From positions 2,294,001 to 2,358,000 of the forward strand of contig NC_020453.1 in the NCBI RefSeq assembly GCF_000344805.1: 64,000 nt of DNA. Reading direction: 5' to 3'. Origin of the DNA: Bradyrhizobium oligotrophicum S58 (GTDB lineage: Bacteria > Pseudomonadota > Alphaproteobacteria > Rhizobiales > Xanthobacteraceae). The notes under the pieces were generated by a model. It was not told the origin of the DNA and ran no database searches. It saw only the letters and a list, made by a program, of their open reading frames with translations. This document shows positions 61,417-64,000 of this stretch, piece after piece. A program made the position numbers and the translations under genes. Numbering within the stretch: the stretch's first letter is position 1; every line of letters starts with the position of its first letter.

Positions 61417-62529
61417 TCACTTCTCCACCTTGTTATGCACCATCCAGAACCGCAGGGTGCGCTGGGCGGTGTCGAGCGACAGCTTGCCATAGTCGCGCTC
61501 GGCGAGCTTGAGCGTGTCGGTGTCGATGGCGTGCTTGATCGGGCGGTGGGTCAGGATCTTCGCCACCACCGACCAGGCGAGCCCGGCTGAGCGGCAGGGA
61601 ATGAGCACGATGTCGGTGCGCGGGCCTTCGAGCACCTTGGCCATCATCTCGGTCGGCACGTTGTTGAGCAGGCCGAGGGCGGCCGCCACCTCGCCGAAGC
61701 GGCGGGTCTCGGCGAAGAAGGCGATAGCGGTGTCGTTCAGCTCGTTCAGCCCCTTCATGCGCTTGACGGCCTCTTCGGCCAGAGTGAAGTCGCGCCCGAC
61801 GAGGCCGCCGTCACTGCGCGCAACGTCGGCGATGGCCTTGATGACCTTCTTGATCTCCTTCTGCAGCGCCGGCGGCGCCGAGGCCATCAGCTTGGCACGG
61901 ACGGATTCGGTGGCCCGGCGCAGCAGGTCGCGCAGATGCTTGTTCGGCAAGTCGACGCGCAGACCGATGATCTCGCTGAGTTCGTCGTCGTCCTCCGCGT
62001 GCGCCATCATTCCCGAATAGCCGGTGTCGGAGAAGCGTGCGGTCTGGTTGTTGGCGAGCTTGCGGATGACCTGGCGTTCGCCGCGATCGACGATGATGTC
62101 GGTCACGGCCTCGGTCAGATGCGGGCGTCCGGAGATCGCCATCAGGTGGTCCTGGCCCTTGGTCGAGGCGACCTCGACCAGCGTATGTTCGGTCAGCCGG
62201 GTCGAGTGCATCAGGACGTTCTCGGCGACGGAGATCTCGTCGTCGCGGGCCAACTGCTGGATCAGGTCGACGGGCGCATAGTCGACCGGCGCGAGATGCT
62301 TGCTGAGCTCGGCCCGCGCGCGGGTCTCGACCCGCGAGACCAGCATGCAGAGCACGTTGTCGAACACCTTGATCTGGTCCTCGCTGAGGCGTTCGCCATC
62401 GTGCAGGAACAGGTTGGTGACCTGGCGCAGCGTGTGGACGCGCTTCTCGGACGAGCCGCCGCGAACGGCCTCTTCGAGCTCGGCGATGATGGAGTTTTCT
62501 GAGTGTGGAAGCTGTTCTGGCTGATGCAC
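61417..62529 (-). CDS. DUF2336 domain-containing protein
   Basis: A 370-residue soluble protein made of helical repeats, with the DUF2336 core across about 45-260 (VTNLFLHDGERLSEDQIKVF, LARDDEISVAENVLMHSTRL, GRPHLTEAVTDIIVDRGERQ). No signal peptide or span. The ATG at 62529 is the first in frame. DUF2336 proteins are widespread in Alphaproteobacteria and have HEAT-like architecture; the role is not established. Confidence 0.88.
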   Translation of the reverse strand: MHQPEQLPHSENSIIAELEEAVRGGSSEKRVHTLRQVTNLFLHDGERLSEDQIKVFDNVLCMLVSRVETRARAELSKHLAPVDYAPVDLIQQLARDDEISVAENVLMHSTRLTEHTLVEVASTKGQDHLMAISGRPHLTEAVTDIIVDRGERQVIRKLANNQTARFSDTGYSGMMAHAEDDDELSEIIGLRVDLPNKHLRDLLRRATESVRAKLMASAPPALQKEIKKVIKAIADVARSDGGLVGRDFTLAEEAVKRMKGLNELNDTAIAFFAETRRFGEVAAALGLLNNVPTEMMAKVLEGPRTDIVLIPCRSAGLAWSVVAKILTHRPIKHAIDTDTLKLAERDYGKLSLDTAQRTLRFWMVHNKVEK

Positions 62530-63061
62530 GCTTTGCGCCCGTCTGGTCCGGAATGCCGGCGCAGCAGCGATGCACGTCTGCCACGCTGCAGGCTCTCGGC
62601 GGGGGCAGTTTTCGGCACGGGCGATAACAATGTGTTAGGCCAGCGGGAGGTAGTACTCCGGAGAAACACGGATACGGAAAATTAAGACGGAGCGTCTAAA
62701 GGGAAAGAGGAGCCGGACCTCGGCCTTGACGCGAATTGCCGGGAATTGGACGCAACGAGGTGCGAGCACCCTCGTCCAGCACGGGCCGAAGCGACGGCGT
62801 GTGACGGAAAGGTTAACGATCTCATAAGGTCAGACGCCTCTCTTCATCCAGTCTCGCCGTCGCCCTCGATCTCACGTCAGTTGTCATCCCTTCAAGGATT
62901 GAAGTTTAAATCACATTCTTGACGCGGTCGCCTTTGCCGCATCTCGGCCCGTCCTGCATGTCCGCGAGGCGCCGAACGACGTGCGCGCTCGTGTCAAAAA
63001 ACAGCGCCAGCGTTGAGCCTCATCCCGTGCGATAATCGGTTCGCAAATCTTTGAGGTCGCC
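62530..63061. other. Intergenic region without recognised features
   Basis: About 530 bp between the divergent DUF2336 and SDR genes. I see no frame with a ribosome-binding site and no repeat shared with the rest of the window. It must hold both promoters. A TTAACGATCTCATAA stretch at 62813-62827 loosely recalls a CtrA box but is not convincing. Confidence 0.6.
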
Positions 63062-63919
63062 ATGAAATCCGTCGTCGTCACCGGGGCATCCACCGGCATT
63101 GGTTTCGCCTGTTCGAAGCTGCTGCTCGCACGCGGCTTCCGGGTGTTCGGGAGCGTTCGCAAGCCGGCGGATGCCGAGCGTCTGCGAAGCGAGCTCGGTG
63201 CCAACTTCACCCCGCTGCTGTTCGACGTGACCGACGAGGCGGCGGTGAAGGCTGCGGCCGCCGAGGTGCGCGCCGCTCTCAATGGTGAGGCACTCGCTGG
63301 CCTCGTGAACAATGCGGGCATCGCGGTCGCCGGCCCCGTGACGGAGCTGCCGATCGACCAGTTTCGTCATCAGATGGAGGTCAACGTCATTGGTCCCGTG
63401 ATCGCGACCCAGGCGTTCGCGCCGCTGCTCGGGGTTGATCCGGCGATGACGGGCGCGCGCGGACGGATCGTGATGATCAGCTCGGTCGCGGGTCGCAACG
63501 GCAATCCGCTGATGGCGCCTTATTCGACCTCCAAGCATGCGGTCGAAGGGCTGGCGGAGAGCCTGCGCCGCGAATTGATGCTGTTCGGCATCGACGTCAT
63601 CATCATTGCGCCGGGGGCGGTGAAGACGCCGATCTGGGCCAAGGCGGAGGAGGTCGATCTGTCGCCGTATCAGAGCTCGCCGTTCTATCCGGCGCTGCAG
63701 AAGGTGCGCGGCTTCATGCTGCAGCTCGGCAATACCGGACTGCCGGCCGAGACCATCGGCGAGCGGGTGTACGAAGCCCTGACCGCGCCGTCGCCCAAGG
63801 TTCGCTACGAGATCGCGCCCGATCCGCTGCGGCAGTTGATCGTGCGCGCGCTTCCCAAGCGGACAGTCGACCGCATCATCGCCAAGCGGCTCGGCCTGAC
63901 CTCGGCGACCAAGGCCTGA
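63062..63919 (+). CDS. SDR family NAD(P)-dependent oxidoreductase
   Basis: A 285-residue classical short-chain dehydrogenase. The cofactor motif is TGASTGIG (7-14), then NNAGIAV, MISSVAG with the catalytic Ser, and YSTSK (Tyr154, Lys158). After YSTSK the sequence IIAPGAVKTPIW is typical of the PG motif. The ATG at 63062 begins the first strand. The substrate is unknown. A further gene starts 8 bp downstream and may be cotranscribed. Confidence 0.92.
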   Translation: MKSVVVTGASTGIGFACSKLLLARGFRVFGSVRKPADAERLRSELGANFTPLLFDVTDEAAVKAAAAEVRAALNGEALAGLVNNAGIAVAGPVTELPIDQFRHQMEVNVIGPVIATQAFAPLLGVDPAMTGARGRIVMISSVAGRNGNPLMAPYSTSKHAVEGLAESLRRELMLFGIDVIIIAPGAVKTPIWAKAEEVDLSPYQSSPFYPALQKVRGFMLQLGNTGLPAETIGERVYEALTAPSPKVRYEIAPDPLRQLIVRALPKRTVDRIIAKRLGLTSATKA

Positions 63920-63927
63920 AGCGGACG

Positions 63928-64000
63928 ATGACGACGAGCGGCAAGACCCAGGCGGAGCTCACGCGCCTGGTCGAGGACGCGATCCGGGCACAGCCGGGAT
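63928..64000 (+). CDS. Start of an unidentified gene, cut by the window edge
   Basis: An ATG 8 bp after the SDR stop opens a frame that runs to the window end (MTTSGKTQAELTRLVEDAIR and four more residues). The segment is polar and helix-like. It is too short for identification. The upstream GAAGCGGACG is a weak ribosome-binding candidate. Confidence 0.45.
   Translation, partial: MTTSGKTQAELTRLVEDAIRAQPG

Noticed and set aside
62813..62827. CtrA-like TTAACGATCTCATAA
   Set aside because: It deviates from TTAA-N7-TTAA, and no cell-cycle gene adjoins it.

Overview
The window is GC-rich chromosomal DNA from an alphaproteobacterium of the Bradyrhizobium / Nitrobacteraceae type. The evidence is a circularly permuted two-piece tmRNA gene next to an SspB-alpha adaptor gene, DUF4169 and DUF2336 proteins, a possible Irr-type iron box before feoAB, cbtBA-type cobalt genes, many GTG starts, and several families of palindromic dispersed repeats between genes. 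No rRNA, tRNA, CRISPR, prophage or transposase gene was seen.

Layout. 1-9.3 kb: a truncated hypothetical gene, an amidase, a thioesterase facing an FAD-linked oxidase, two small secreted proteins, a SulP transporter, and a LysR/DoxX/LigB-dioxygenase group. 9.3-16.7 kb: a 0.8 kb repeat zone, an MFS carrier, a cytochrome P450 and a large AsmA protein. 16.8-25.2 kb: a co-directional block of LysR regulator, NAD-type shikimate/quinate dehydrogenase, five-gene branched-chain-type ABC transporter and a 3-dehydroshikimate dehydratase/HPPD-like fusion. It reads as a quinate/shikimate uptake and catabolism locus leading to protocatechuate. 25.2-29.8 kb: a divergent LysR/quinone reductase pair, then feoAB and two small genes.

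30-42.6 kb is a housekeeping stretch: fumC, sspB, ssrA, a split chromate transporter, tctBA, thyA-GNAT-folA, and hflK-hflC-DUF2065-degP. 42.6-46.9 kb looks like an insertion between degP and serB: repeats, a LysR/MFS pair, a small secreted protein and an AT-richer non-coding stretch. serB and miaA follow, with start codons only 3 bp apart. 48.9-55.6 kb holds branched-chain amino acid synthesis: a transcription attenuator with an Ile/Leu/Val-rich leader peptide, ilvI, a threonine-dehydratase-like gene between two copies of one repeat, ilvH, a methyltransferase, a LysE-type exporter and ilvC.

55.6-61.2 kb is a cobalamin/cobalt region: a B12 riboswitch before btuB on the minus strand, and diverging from it cbtB, cbtA, a histidine-phosphatase-like protein lacking its RHG motif, and an unrecognised secreted/membrane protein. 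The window ends with a DUF2336 protein, an SDR oxidoreductase and the start of one more gene.

The least expected signals are structural. Two inverted copies of a ~0.37 kb repeat (near 9.6 and 43.2 kb) keep several hairpins through compensatory base changes. A 158-bp element at 53.6 kb folds on paper into a perfect four-way junction with every junction base paired. Several other intergenic repeats show the same junction plan with different sequences.
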